64,000 nt of DNA from Bacillus sp. AFS088145 (GTDB lineage Bacteria > Bacillota > Bacilli > Bacillales > Bacillaceae_G). The stretch lies in contig NZ_NUUX01000021.1 of the NCBI RefSeq assembly GCF_002564465.1, positions 124,001 through 188,000 on the forward strand, in the 5' to 3' direction. Shown here in pieces: positions 41,892-50,280 of the stretch. The first letter of the stretch is position 1. Every line of letters starts with the position of its first letter. The notes beneath the pieces are model-generated. The model saw only the letters and a list, made by a program, of their open reading frames with translations. It was not told the origin of the DNA and made no database searches. The position numbers were made by a program, and so were the translations under genes.

Positions 41892-43196
41892 ATGAATTTA
41901 AATCAAATAGATGGTCATCAAAAATGGGATGTTACTGTATTAGGTGGAGGGATTGCTGGGTTAACTGCAGCGATCTACTTAGCTCAAGCAGGTAAAAAAG
42001 TACTTCTATTGGATAAAGCATCTAAATTAGGTGGGAGAGGTATTTCGAATACAATTGGCGATGCACATTTAAATCTTGGAGCACACGCATTATATACAAA
42101 CTGTATCGACATTTTAAATGAAGTAGGTGTTACTGTTTCTGGCAAACTTCCAAAATTGAGTGGTGCATTTATTCTTGGCGATCAATCTAATCAAATGAAA
42201 ATAATCGAGGCATTCAATTTATTTTTAGGTAATCATTTAAAATGGAAAGAAAAAATGGAATTTATTCGATTTTACCGACATATTCGTAAAATGGATTTGG
42301 ATGAAATCAATCATATTAGTTTAGAAGAATTTTTAAATAGTAAACTAACAAGTCGTCGAGTAAAGAATTTAATTTTAGCTTTTATTCGCGTATCTACGTT
42401 TACAAGTAATTCTGAATTGATAAGTGCAAGAGTGGCAATTGGTCAGCTTCGTAGTGCTAAAGTATTATATATAAACGAAGGATGGCAATCAATTGTTAAC
42501 GACCTCATTAAAAAGGCGAATCAACTTGGTGTTACGATTCAAAATAGTACAGTAGTGTCTAAAATTACTGGCTCTTATCCAAACATAAATCTTATCTTGA
42601 AAAATGATACTAGAATCAACACCAGCTGTTTGTTATCAACAATTAATCCGATTGATTTAGTTAAGTTAATAGATGAGCCAATCTCTGATTCATTTTTGCA
42701 AAAATGTAATCAAATGATTCCAGTAAAAGCTGCATGCCTTGACCTTGTAATGAAAGGCTTACCAAATCCAAAACTTAACTTTGCTTTAGGTGTTGATCAA
42801 CCATGGTATTTTTCAAATCATTCATCAGTAGCTAAATTATCGAATAAAGAAGGCGAAATTGTAGTTCATCTAATGAAATATTTAAACTCAGTCAACGAAA
42901 CAGATTCTCGAAAAGATGAGGAAGAACTAGAAAGCTTACTTGATTTGCTTCAACCAGGTTGGAGAGACTATGTAATTTCACGACGCTATCTTCCTAAGCT
43001 TATCGTTTCTAACGATATAAAAAAGCCATTTCATAAATTAGACAATCATTTATCAAATAGTGATATTGGCTTGGAAGGCATTTATATTGCAGGAGACTGG
43101 GTGGGTGAGACAGAACTTCTATTGAATGCATCTCTAACAAGTGTTAAAAATGCTACTAAACTAATAAATGAGAAGCTTGAACTTCAACTATTTTAA
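41892..43196 (+). CDS. FAD-dependent oxidoreductase (phytoene desaturase/amine oxidase-like)
   Basis: Flavoprotein of 434 residues with N-terminal dinucleotide fold VTVLGGGIAGLTAAIYLAQAG (14-34), the GGRG motif near residue 52, and the C-terminal FAD signature GIYIAGDWVGE near residue 394. It is 20 bases upstream of an ECF41 sigma gene and preceded by an ECF41 promoter, so it is the likely COE-type partner of that sigma factor. Substrate unknown; no carotenoid genes are nearby. Confidence 0.86.
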   Translation: MNLNQIDGHQKWDVTVLGGGIAGLTAAIYLAQAGKKVLLLDKASKLGGRGISNTIGDAHLNLGAHALYTNCIDILNEVGVTVSGKLPKLSGAFILGDQSNQMKIIEAFNLFLGNHLKWKEKMEFIRFYRHIRKMDLDEINHISLEEFLNSKLTSRRVKNLILAFIRVSTFTSNSELISARVAIGQLRSAKVLYINEGWQSIVNDLIKKANQLGVTIQNSTVVSKITGSYPNINLILKNDTRINTSCLLSTINPIDLVKLIDEPISDSFLQKCNQMIPVKAACLDLVMKGLPNPKLNFALGVDQPWYFSNHSSVAKLSNKEGEIVVHLMKYLNSVNETDSRKDEEELESLLDLLQPGWRDYVISRRYLPKLIVSNDIKKPFHKLDNHLSNSDIGLEGIYIAGDWVGETELLLNASLTSVKNATKLINEKLELQLF

Positions 43197-43216
43197 AATA
43201 GAGGAGAAGATACTTC

Positions 43217-44101
43217 ATGGAAGTAGACTATCTATATTCTCAATATAAGCCACTTTTATTTTCAATCGGATATAGTATGCTAGGATCGGTTGAGGATTCG
43301 GAGGATTTGGTACAGGATACTTTTCTCACAGTTCAAAAGATGAATCAATCCATCAAAAAAGAACAGCCGAATAATATAAAAGCATTCTTATGTAAAATAA
43401 TGACAAATCGTTGCTTGGATCTATTAAAATCCTCAAAAAATAAACGCGAAGTTTATATAGGACCGTGGCTTCCAGAACCGATTATTCAAAACCTACCTGA
43501 AGATTTAAATGATGATCCGATGGAAAAGATGATTTTAGATGAAACGATAACCTATGCATTTTTAGTTTTACTTGAACAGTTAAATCCAACCGAAAGAGCA
43601 GTATTTGTATTACGTGAAGCCTTTCAGTTTGACTTCCGGACAATCGCTAATATTTTAAATAAGACCGAATTGAATTGCCGTAAAATATTCAGCAGACTTA
43701 AGCGCAAAGTTCAAAGTAAGGATGTAGTGGAAAAACGAAATCTAAATCAAGAGCTAGACATTGCAAAACGATTTATTGAAGCTGCGGAAACAGGTAATTT
43801 AGATATGCTAATATCACTTTTAACGGAGGATATCGTACTAATTACAGACGCCGGTGGCAAAACGAAAGCTGCTCTTCGCCCAATCAATCTACAGAAAAAT
43901 GTTGTTGCATTCCTTGTTGGTGTTAGGAAGAAAATTAACTCTCCATCCGAAACCGATATTGTTTTGATCAATAATCAAATTGGTTTAATTGTTAAAAGTG
44001 AAGGTGACGAGCCAACCGTAATTTGTTTTGAAATAGATGGAGACCGTTATCGTAGTATTTATATGCTTCGAAATCCTGAAAAAATAAGATTTTTAAGTTG
44101 A
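43217..44101 (+). CDS. ECF41-group RNA polymerase sigma factor with SnoaL-like C-terminal domain
   Basis: Sigma factor of 294 residues: region 2 (about 5-75), region 4 (about 110-165), then a SnoaL-like extension (about 182-290). ECF41 hallmarks are visible: WLPEP (84-88) between the sigma domains, DAGGK (211-215, the group's DGGGK with one change), and NPEKI (286-290, like NPDKL). In ECF41 proteins the fused domain both restrains and assists activity, and no separate anti-sigma gene is expected; none is seen. Ribosome site AGAGGAG. Confidence 0.92.
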   Translation: MEVDYLYSQYKPLLFSIGYSMLGSVEDSEDLVQDTFLTVQKMNQSIKKEQPNNIKAFLCKIMTNRCLDLLKSSKNKREVYIGPWLPEPIIQNLPEDLNDDPMEKMILDETITYAFLVLLEQLNPTERAVFVLREAFQFDFRTIANILNKTELNCRKIFSRLKRKVQSKDVVEKRNLNQELDIAKRFIEAAETGNLDMLISLLTEDIVLITDAGGKTKAALRPINLQKNVVAFLVGVRKKINSPSETDIVLINNQIGLIVKSEGDEPTVICFEIDGDRYRSIYMLRNPEKIRFLS

Positions 44102-44127
44102 GTACTAGGAACATTTTAAACATTAGA

Positions 44128-44160
44128 ACAGGGGATCCCACTTTTTATGGGATTCCTTGT
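44128..44160 (+). terminator. Terminator of the ECF41 operon
   Basis: ACAGGGGATCCCA pairs with TGGGATTCCTTGT (G-U pairs allowed); T tail short. Confidence 0.65.
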
Positions 44161-44180
44161 GTTTATATAAGCAGGAAAAA

Positions 44181-44268
44181 AGAGATTTAGTAACTCATAA
44201 GGTGTTCATGAGTAAGTAAAACAGCAAAAAGAAGAGATTTAGTAACTCATAAGATATTCATGTGTAAG
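44181..44268 (+). repeat. Tandem direct repeat, about 52-bp period
   Basis: Two 36-base copies starting AGAGATTTAGTAACTCATAA (44181-44216 and 44233-44268) differ at a few positions. A third partial copy, TTAACTCATAA, follows near 44283. It is non-coding and lies between the ECF41 operon and a terminator before the EcsC-like gene. Confidence 0.8.
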
Positions 44269-44291
44269 AAAGATGAAATATCTTAACTCAT

Positions 44292-44323
44292 AAAGGGCTT
44301 ATGAGATAGCCCTTTTTATTTTT
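44292..44323 (+). terminator. Hairpin-T-run upstream of EcsC-like gene
   Basis: AAAGGGCT / AGCCCTTT stem followed by a T-rich tail. It stops readthrough from the repeat region before the next gene. Confidence 0.8.
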
Positions 44324-44393
44324 GGTTTTTTTCACAAAAAGCTTTATAGTTTTAGTAGTTACTATGTTTAGATTAAAAATTATAGGAGTGTTT

Positions 44394-45182
44394 ATGGAAA
44401 CGAAAGAGTATCTAATAACGCAGCTTAATGAAATTGAAAAATGGGAGAAGGATCAGAAAAGCGTATTTTTTTGGGAGAAAATCGGTAGAATTCCATTTAT
44501 GATCATGGATAAAATTACACCTAAGTTCGTTCACGATAAGATCGGAATTATTTTAGATGAGCTATCTAAGTATGTGAATGCTGGTGGTCAATATTTAGTT
44601 AGTGTTCCTTCAACTCTAACTAGGATGGGTAAGGAGCTTTCTATTGAAGAACTAACCGAAATTGAAATGGTCAATCAACTTAGTCTTGAGCAAATGGATC
44701 GTGTTTCGAATGATTTTATTGCTAGTCGTAAACAATTTGCAAAAGTCCAAGGAGCGACAACAGGTTTTGGTGGAATGTTTACGATAGCGATCGATATCCC
44801 AATCTTATTAGGACTTACATTAAAGACACTTCAAGAAATAGCAATTTCTTATGGTTATGATCCAAATGATCAAATGGAGAGAGTATTCATTATTAAATGC
44901 TTACAATTTACATCTGCTGATATAGTCGGTAAAAAGGCGATATTAGAAGAATTAACAAATATTGAAGGAAAAAAAGCCTTTTCTCAAATTGAAGGTTGGA
45001 GAGAAGTTTTTTATACATATCGTGATAACATGGGATGGAAAAAGCTATTTCAGATGGTTCCAATTGCAGGTTTAATATTTGGTGCATATGTAAATAAACA
45101 AGCTATTGAAGATGTTGGCGAGGCTGGTAGAATGTTTTATAAAAAAAGACGGATCATGGAAAGATTGCATGATTTAAAATAA
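44394..45182 (+). CDS. EcsC-family protein
   Basis: Protein of 262 residues matching the EcsC C-terminal-domain family: a charged N-terminal helix region, then GATTGFGGMFTIAIDIPILLGLTLKTLQEIA-type core (about 118-148) and a C-terminal VPIAGLIFGAYVNKQAIEDVGEAGRMFY stretch. The start is ATG 44394 with AGGAGTG; the frame continuing upstream to 44322 runs into the terminator tail. Function unknown; hydrophobic segments suggest membrane association. Confidence 0.82.
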   Translation: METKEYLITQLNEIEKWEKDQKSVFFWEKIGRIPFMIMDKITPKFVHDKIGIILDELSKYVNAGGQYLVSVPSTLTRMGKELSIEELTEIEMVNQLSLEQMDRVSNDFIASRKQFAKVQGATTGFGGMFTIAIDIPILLGLTLKTLQEIAISYGYDPNDQMERVFIIKCLQFTSADIVGKKAILEELTNIEGKKAFSQIEGWREVFYTYRDNMGWKKLFQMVPIAGLIFGAYVNKQAIEDVGEAGRMFYKKRRIMERLHDLK

Positions 45183-45227
45183 GCAGAAAAAAGATGAATT
45201 TAGTTTCGCTAAATTCATCTTTTTTGC
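45183..45227. terminator. Bidirectional terminator
   Basis: AAAAAAGATGAATTTAG / CTAAATTCATCTTTTTT, long stem with a five-base loop, between two convergent genes. Confidence 0.94.
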
Positions 45228-45246
45228 TAATTAATCAAACGTTTGT

Positions 45247-45903
45247 TTAAGATTTAAATTTATTCGGGAATTGCTTAATAATGCCTGAAGAAATTGTATC
45301 AGCTATAGGAATCATATGTTGAAGACCAGCATCAAATGCTTTTACATTGCCGTCCCAGTCCATTTTTATTCTAGTTACAGCTTCATTAGTTACCATTTTT
45401 AAATGTGTATATAGTAAGTCTTTTAAAGCTTGGTTTGTCCAATTTTGATTTGCTTTACTTAAAAGTGCTGCAATATCATCTGCATTTTTAAACCAAGTGT
45501 CGTTCAAAGTTTTTAAAGTTGCCATATCATTTGCTTTCGCAGCATCAATAATCTTACCAGCGATTACAATGTGGTCGGTAAGTAATTTAGCAAGTTGATC
45601 TCCAGCGGCAGCACCATAAAATGGTTTAATTGCATTCCCAATATCCTGTTGATTTCTTAAGAGTCTTGCAAGTACTACATCCTTATCTGGCATTCCAGCA
45701 ACAGCACTAACAATATACTTACTAGTCCAAATTAAATGATCCATCCAAAGCTTTCTCATATCTGCTTTGAAATTACATGCCGAGTTACTTATGCATCTTC
45801 CATGAACTCGTGTATCTACTTGCTCTGCACTGGATTTAATAGGGGATAAAACAAGTGCAAAACATAAAAATAGAGATGTGAATTTTAGTAATTGCTTCTT
45901 CAT
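45247..45903 (-). CDS. Exported all-helical protein of unknown function
   Basis: Protein of 218 residues with a Sec signal peptide (1-26, ending SSAEQ). The mature part is predicted helical with conserved-looking segments MRKLWMDHLIWTSKYIVSA (about 49-67), RNQQDIGNAIKPFYG, LLTDHIVIAGKIIDAAKA and a final DTISSGIIKQFPNKF. The spaced His and Asp/Glu resemble a four-helix bundle that might bind metal. It looks like a widespread family I cannot name. Site AGGAGAC. Shares a terminator with the EcsC-like gene. Confidence 0.75.
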   Translation of the reverse strand: MKKQLLKFTSLFLCFALVLSPIKSSAEQVDTRVHGRCISNSACNFKADMRKLWMDHLIWTSKYIVSAVAGMPDKDVVLARLLRNQQDIGNAIKPFYGAAAGDQLAKLLTDHIVIAGKIIDAAKANDMATLKTLNDTWFKNADDIAALLSKANQNWTNQALKDLLYTHLKMVTNEAVTRIKMDWDGNVKAFDAGLQHMIPIADTISSGIIKQFPNKFKS

Positions 45904-46068
45904 CTAGATGTCTCCTTTGAAATGTTTTCAAAAAGTACCAGTATTATTTTGGATTTTTTTTTAAGTAATATTCAAAGTTTTTACATTTAGTTCATTTGTA
46001 TATGGAAAACATCAAAAATGATTAGATGTGCTATATAAAAAATAGTAATATGTCTCGTCGATTTTACT

Positions 46069-46490
46069 TTGTTCCCATTTCCTTATCAAAAATATCTAAT
46101 TCAAGTCATGATTGAGGATCACATGGGATATACAAATAATTTTGTCCCCTTTAAAGTAGTTGTAGATTCAATAAGATATGGATCATTTTCAATTGCTCTA
46201 AAGCAAGTTGGCGGAAATATTCTCTTATTTATGCCATTAGGATTTGCTTTGCAAGTTCTTTATCCGAAGATCTTGAAAAGTAAAACGATATTAGTTGGTT
46301 TTACTTTACTATAAGTTTAGGGATTGAAATAATCCAAGGAACCACTGGATTTTTTCTTGGATATAATTATCGATCATGCGACATTGATGATTTATTATTA
46401 AATACATTTGGCACTGTGTTAGGAGTCGTAGTCTTTAGTTTAAGTACTAAATTATCTATTAAACCAGGACTATTAGAAGAAAATCGTTAA
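46069..46490 (+). pseudogene. Degenerate VanZ-family gene
   Basis: The frame 46069-46314 reads NFVPFKVV and GGNILLFMPLGFAL, the core of VanZ-like membrane proteins, then stops. The missing C-terminal half follows in another frame (LGIEIIQGTTGFFLGYNYRSCDIDDLLLNTFGT, here abridged by description) to TAA 46488-46490. The usual N-terminal membrane helix is absent and no ribosome site precedes it. A frameshift near 46308-46316 plus N-terminal loss explains this. Confidence 0.82.
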
Positions 46491-46498
46491 TCAATATA

Positions 46499-46536
46499 TA
46501 AAAAAGACAAGGAGCATAATGCTACTTGTCTTTTTG
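46499..46536. terminator. Bidirectional terminator
   Basis: AAAAAGACAAG...AGCAT/ATGCT...CTTGTCTTTTT, a nearly perfect dyad that also overlaps the 3' end of the deacetylase gene on the minus strand. Confidence 0.85.
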
Positions 46537-47232
46537 TAACTTCTGAAGCTCTTTCACTGTCACAAATTTATATCCATCTTTCGATAATAAATCCAATATA
46601 CCCTTAATCGTTTCTAATTCTTTACCAGTTTTATCATACATCGGATGAATTAAAATAATTGAGCCTGGTTTAATATTGTTCTTTACATAGTTTATTTTGT
46701 CTTGAGGATTTGTGTAAAAAGTATCTGGCTCTAAATTCCATGTAATTGTTTCTCGGTGATGTTTATGCATGTAATACGGTAAGCCGAATATTTTTTTCCC
46801 ATTTGGTGGACGGAACTCGATTTCTCCTTTATAGCCAGCTTTTCGAATTAGTCTATCTGTCTTTTCAATTTCATTTTTGATAAATGAAGGTGATTTTAGC
46901 ACCATTCTGTCATGAGAATATGTATGGTTTCCAACTTGTTGCCCTGCATTCACAATTTTTTTAGTTTCCTCGGGATTCTTTTCAATTTCATTCCCGATTA
47001 GAAAAAAAGTAGCTTTTGCATTGTATTGATCTAAAAGTGGTAGAATGTCATCAACATTTTTAGTTGGACCGTCATCAAAGGTTAAAGCGACTACTTTTTG
47101 GTTAGTATGTACTTCATTTGTTAATCCTCCAAAAAGCTGAAAAGATCTTGCGTTCATTAGCTTGTACAATCCAAATAAGATAAGAAACAAAATTAGAATA
47201 CTTGCACTTATTTTCAGTAGTCTTTTTTTCAT
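46522..47232 (-). CDS. Polysaccharide deacetylase, membrane-anchored
   Basis: NodB-fold carbohydrate esterase 4 of 236 residues. One N-terminal membrane helix (about 7-23) precedes an extracytoplasmic catalytic domain. The metal triad is TFDDGP (51-56, second Asp) with His103 and His107 in GNHTYSHD. Later motifs are FRPPNGK and ILIHP. It likely removes acetyl groups from peptidoglycan or other wall glycans. Site is weak. Confidence 0.9.
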   Translation of the reverse strand: MKKRLLKISASILILFLILFGLYKLMNARSFQLFGGLTNEVHTNQKVVALTFDDGPTKNVDDILPLLDQYNAKATFFLIGNEIEKNPEETKKIVNAGQQVGNHTYSHDRMVLKSPSFIKNEIEKTDRLIRKAGYKGEIEFRPPNGKKIFGLPYYMHKHHRETITWNLEPDTFYTNPQDKINYVKNNIKPGSIILIHPMYDKTGKELETIKGILDLLSKDGYKFVTVKELQKLQKDK

Positions 47233-47440
47233 CTATTTTACCTGTCTTTCTAGTTATTGAAAATTAAACATAATTATATCATCACTAATTAAAAAAAGAA
47301 TAAAAGAAGGAAATTAAAGGGAATTTAAGAGAGATAGAAGAAGTAGTGTAATACAGTATTTTAAGGTATGAAATAGAAATGAATTCGAAAGTAATTTTTG
47401 AAAATTGGTTTTTATTTAGATAAAACAATCTACTTGCAAA

Positions 47441-47468
47441 GTTATCAGTTTAGTATTAAACTGATAAC
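47441..47468 (+). promoter_or_regulatory. MarR-type operator, perfect 12-bp arms
   Basis: Arms GTTATCAGTTTA (47441-47452) and TAAACTGATAAC (47457-47468) are exactly complementary with a four-base spacer. A -35 TTGCAA at 47434 and -10 TAAACT at 47457 (17 bases apart) would be masked by a bound repressor. It lies 24 bases before the MarR gene. Confidence 0.88.
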
Positions 47469-47492
47469 AAGATCGATCAAAGAGGTGCAAAA

Positions 47493-47936
47493 ATGTTAAA
47501 TAGTCATAATGAAGCTTCTGCAAATAAATCAAAAAATTTAGCAGTATTACTTTGGTTTCGATTAGCTCGTTTTTATCTTAAAAATGTTAGAGAATCAAAT
47601 AATCAATTGAAAAAGTGGGGACTGACGACTGCTCAATTTGATGTAATAGTCCATGTTGGGAGAAATAAGCGTCTTACTCAGCAAGAATTAGCCGATAAAT
47701 TAGTTGTTACAAAAGGAAATGTGACTCATCTATTAAAGAAAATGGAAGAGCTACAATGGATTAAAAGAGAAGTAGAATGGAAAAACAAATATCTCTCTTT
47801 AACAGAGATCGGTCAAAAAATGTATGAAGAAATCGTTCCTACACAGGATGAGTTTCAACAAGCTCAATTCAGCAAATTAACTGAAGAAGAGCAATTACAA
47901 TTACTTACTTTATTAAGGAAATTAAATAAAAAATGA
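47493..47936 (+). CDS. MarR-family regulator (MhqR-like)
   Basis: Winged-helix regulator of 147 residues: LTAQFDVIVHVGRNKRLTQQELADKLVVTKGNVTHLLKKME covers the recognition helix region (about 45-85). Its downstream genes (ring-cleaving dioxygenase, hydrolase, flavin reductase) match the kind of targets MhqR controls in quinone resistance. Cys-based sensing is not possible because the protein has no cysteine. Autoregulation is implied by the palindrome. Confidence 0.86.
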   Translation: MLNSHNEASANKSKNLAVLLWFRLARFYLKNVRESNNQLKKWGLTTAQFDVIVHVGRNKRLTQQELADKLVVTKGNVTHLLKKMEELQWIKREVEWKNKYLSLTEIGQKMYEEIVPTQDEFQQAQFSKLTEEEQLQLLTLLRKLNKK

Positions 47937-47956
47937 ATTAGAACGGAGGAGAGTTT

Positions 47957-48898
47957 ATGGAGAAAATGAAAGGGATTCATCATATCACTGCGATAGTTGG
48001 TGATCCACAAGAAAATATGGATTTCTACGCTGGGATATTAGGCTTACGCTTTGTGAAAAAAACAATTAATTTTGATGATCCAGGTACGTATCACTTTTAT
48101 TTTGGAGACGAAACTGCAAAACCAGGTACGATCATGACTTTTTTCCCTTGGGCAAATGCATATAGAGGAAAAGTGGGAAGTGGGCAAGTAGGAATCACAA
48201 CGTTCTTAATCCCAGCTAACTCAATGGAATTTTGGGAAAACCGTTTAGCATCATTTAATGTTCATACAAAAAAAGTAAGTCGATTTGGAGAAACATTTCT
48301 TCAATTTGAAGACTTTCATGGCTTACAGCTTGAATTAGTAGCAAGGGAAGCTGGCCAGGAAAATACTTGGGAATTTAATGGTGTTACAAAGGATGTAGCC
48401 ATTAAAGGGTTTGGTGGTGCAGTTTTATATTCTGGAGCACCAAATAAAACAGCTGAACTGTTGGAAAACGTAATGGAATTAGAGTGCTTAGGTCAAGAGG
48501 GTAACTATTTACGTTTTAAAGCTGCCGGTGATATCGGAAATATTATCGATATTGAATTAGCAGCAGTAGGAAGAGGCGCTATGGGAGTAGGAACTGTCCA
48601 TCATATTGCATGGAGGGCAAGTAATGATGAAGAACATGTAAAATGGCAAGATAAGTTATATGACAATCATTATGGAGTTACTGAAGTAAAAGATCGAAAT
48701 TATTTTAATGCAATTTATTTTCGTGAAAATGGTGGGATTTTATTTGAAATTGCAACTGATCCACCAGGATTTATGATTGATGAGGATATAGACCATTTAG
48801 GAGAACAGTTAATGCTACCAAAGTGGCAGGAACCACATCGTGAAATAATAGAAAAACACTTACAACCTATTGTTGTTAGAGAAGTGAAAGGAGAATGA
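47957..48898 (+). CDS. Ring-cleaving dioxygenase (MhqA/MhqE/MhqO family)
   Basis: Two-domain VOC dioxygenase of 313 residues. Metal-binding positions are IHHITAI (His8 region), VHHIAWRA near residue 215, and ILFEIATDPPGF near 264. Enzymes of this type open hydroquinone or catechol rings in thiol-reactive stress. It is in an operon behind MarR and overlaps the start region of the hydrolase gene. Confidence 0.9.
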   Translation: MEKMKGIHHITAIVGDPQENMDFYAGILGLRFVKKTINFDDPGTYHFYFGDETAKPGTIMTFFPWANAYRGKVGSGQVGITTFLIPANSMEFWENRLASFNVHTKKVSRFGETFLQFEDFHGLQLELVAREAGQENTWEFNGVTKDVAIKGFGGAVLYSGAPNKTAELLENVMELECLGQEGNYLRFKAAGDIGNIIDIELAAVGRGAMGVGTVHHIAWRASNDEEHVKWQDKLYDNHYGVTEVKDRNYFNAIYFRENGGILFEIATDPPGFMIDEDIDHLGEQLMLPKWQEPHREIIEKHLQPIVVREVKGE

Positions 48899-48900
48899 CG

Positions 48901-49506
48901 ATGAAGCACGTATTTAACAGAGGAAGTAATCCATCGAAACCAACATTTTTATTATTACATGGTACAGGTGGGAATGAACTTGATCTATTACCAATTGCAG
49001 GTATGATCGATGATGAAGCTTCTGTATTATCTGTAAGAGGAAATGTGAGTGAAAATGGAATGCCACGTTTTTTTAAACGATTAGCTGAAGGCGTATTTGA
49101 TATGGAAGATTTAGTTTTCCGTACAAAAGAATTAAAAGAGTTTATTGAATCGGCATCCAAAGAACATGGATTTGATCCAAACAATATGATCGCAATTGGT
49201 TATTCAAACGGTGCAAACATTGCTGGAAGTCTACTGTTCCATTATGAAAATGTATTTAAAGGAGCAATGCTATTGCATCCAATGGTACCGATTCGTGATC
49301 TAGAATTACCAAATATGAAAGATGTATCAGTCTTCATTGGTGCAGGCAAAAATGATCCAATCTGTTTACCACAAGAAACAGAAGAATTAGCATCATTATT
49401 AGAGGGTGCCGGTGCAAAAGTCGTTACTCATTGGGAAAACATGGGGCATAGCCTAACAAGATCGGAAATTGAAGCAGCAACAGTTTGGTACGAAAATAAC
49501 TTTTAA
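48901..49506 (+). CDS. Alpha/beta hydrolase (MhqD-like carboxylesterase/phospholipase)
   Basis: Hydrolase of 201 residues with the LLLHGTGG oxyanion strand, nucleophile elbow GYSNG (Ser near residue 103) and catalytic His in MGHSL near residue 181. The start is ATG 48901, seven bases after AAAGGAG; the ATG at 48895 lies too close to that site. It is the usual companion of MhqO/MhqE dioxygenases. Substrate unknown. Confidence 0.87.
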   Translation: MKHVFNRGSNPSKPTFLLLHGTGGNELDLLPIAGMIDDEASVLSVRGNVSENGMPRFFKRLAEGVFDMEDLVFRTKELKEFIESASKEHGFDPNNMIAIGYSNGANIAGSLLFHYENVFKGAMLLHPMVPIRDLELPNMKDVSVFIGAGKNDPICLPQETEELASLLEGAGAKVVTHWENMGHSLTRSEIEAATVWYENNF

Positions 49507-49519
49507 GGAGCAAGCAATA

Positions 49520-50128
49520 ATGATGAAATCTTTTTCTCCATCAGATTTAAGTGATCGTGATAATTATAAGTTCTTAATTGGTGGGATTATTCCAAGGCCA
49601 ATTGCTTTTGTTACAACTGAATCAAATGAGAATGTCTTAAATGGAGCACCATTTAGCTATTTCAACATCGTAACGTCTAATCCACCTATGATATCTGTAT
49701 CAGTTCAGCGACAAAACGGTAAACAAAAAGATACAGCTAGAAATGCGATTGAGAAAAAAGAGTTCGTTGTCCATATTGTTGATGAATCAAATGTTGAAGC
49801 AATTAATAAAACAGCAGCTGCATTGTCACCTACTGAAAGTGAAGTTGAATTAGCCGGCTTAACACCTGTAGAAAGTGTAATGATTTCAGTTCCAGGAGTG
49901 AAGGAGTCAAAAATTCGTATGGAATGTATTTTAGAACAGGCGATTCCATTAGGTAAAGATAATGAGGCTTGTGACTTATTAATAGGCAAGGTTGTTTATT
50001 TTCATATAGAAGATGAAATTTATGAAAATGGACGGATCGATGCAGATGGCTTAAAAGCAGTTAGTCGTTTAGCAGGGAATGACTATGCTAAAGTTGGGGA
50101 AATGTTTACGATTGATCGTCCTAAATAA
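49520..50128 (+). CDS. Flavin reductase-family protein
   Basis: FMN-binding split-barrel protein of 202 residues (DIM6/NTAB type). Features are GIIPRPIAFVTTESNEN (about 23-39), APFSYFNIVTSNPPMISVSV (about 45-64) and ARNAIEKKEFVVHIV. It starts at ATG 49520 after AAGGAG. As last gene of the MarR operon it likely supplies reduced flavin or reduces quinones. Confidence 0.86.
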   Translation: MMKSFSPSDLSDRDNYKFLIGGIIPRPIAFVTTESNENVLNGAPFSYFNIVTSNPPMISVSVQRQNGKQKDTARNAIEKKEFVVHIVDESNVEAINKTAAALSPTESEVELAGLTPVESVMISVPGVKESKIRMECILEQAIPLGKDNEACDLLIGKVVYFHIEDEIYENGRIDADGLKAVSRLAGNDYAKVGEMFTIDRPK

Positions 50129-50137
50129 GTTTAGTAA

Positions 50138-50180
50138 GAGTGAAGGGTAAAGTGAAATTTGCCCTTCATTCTTTTTTTTT
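50138..50180 (+). terminator. Terminator of the MarR operon
   Basis: GAGTGAAGGG / CCCTTCATTC stem followed by nine T. Confidence 0.9.
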
Positions 50181-50200
50181 GAAAAAAATTTAAAGAAAAA

Positions 50201-50226
50201 TGAACGATTTGTAGAACCTATTCGTA
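50201..50226 (+). promoter_or_regulatory. ECF-type (SigY-like) autoregulatory promoter
   Basis: TGAACG (50201-50206), 16-base spacer, CGTA (50223-50226), 55 bases before the sigma gene start. B. subtilis SigY is known to control its own gene from a TGAACG / CGT-type promoter. Confidence 0.72.
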
Positions 50227-50280
50227 TAACAAATGAAAACTAAATAAATATTGAATAAGTTAGCTAGGAAGGAGGAAGAA

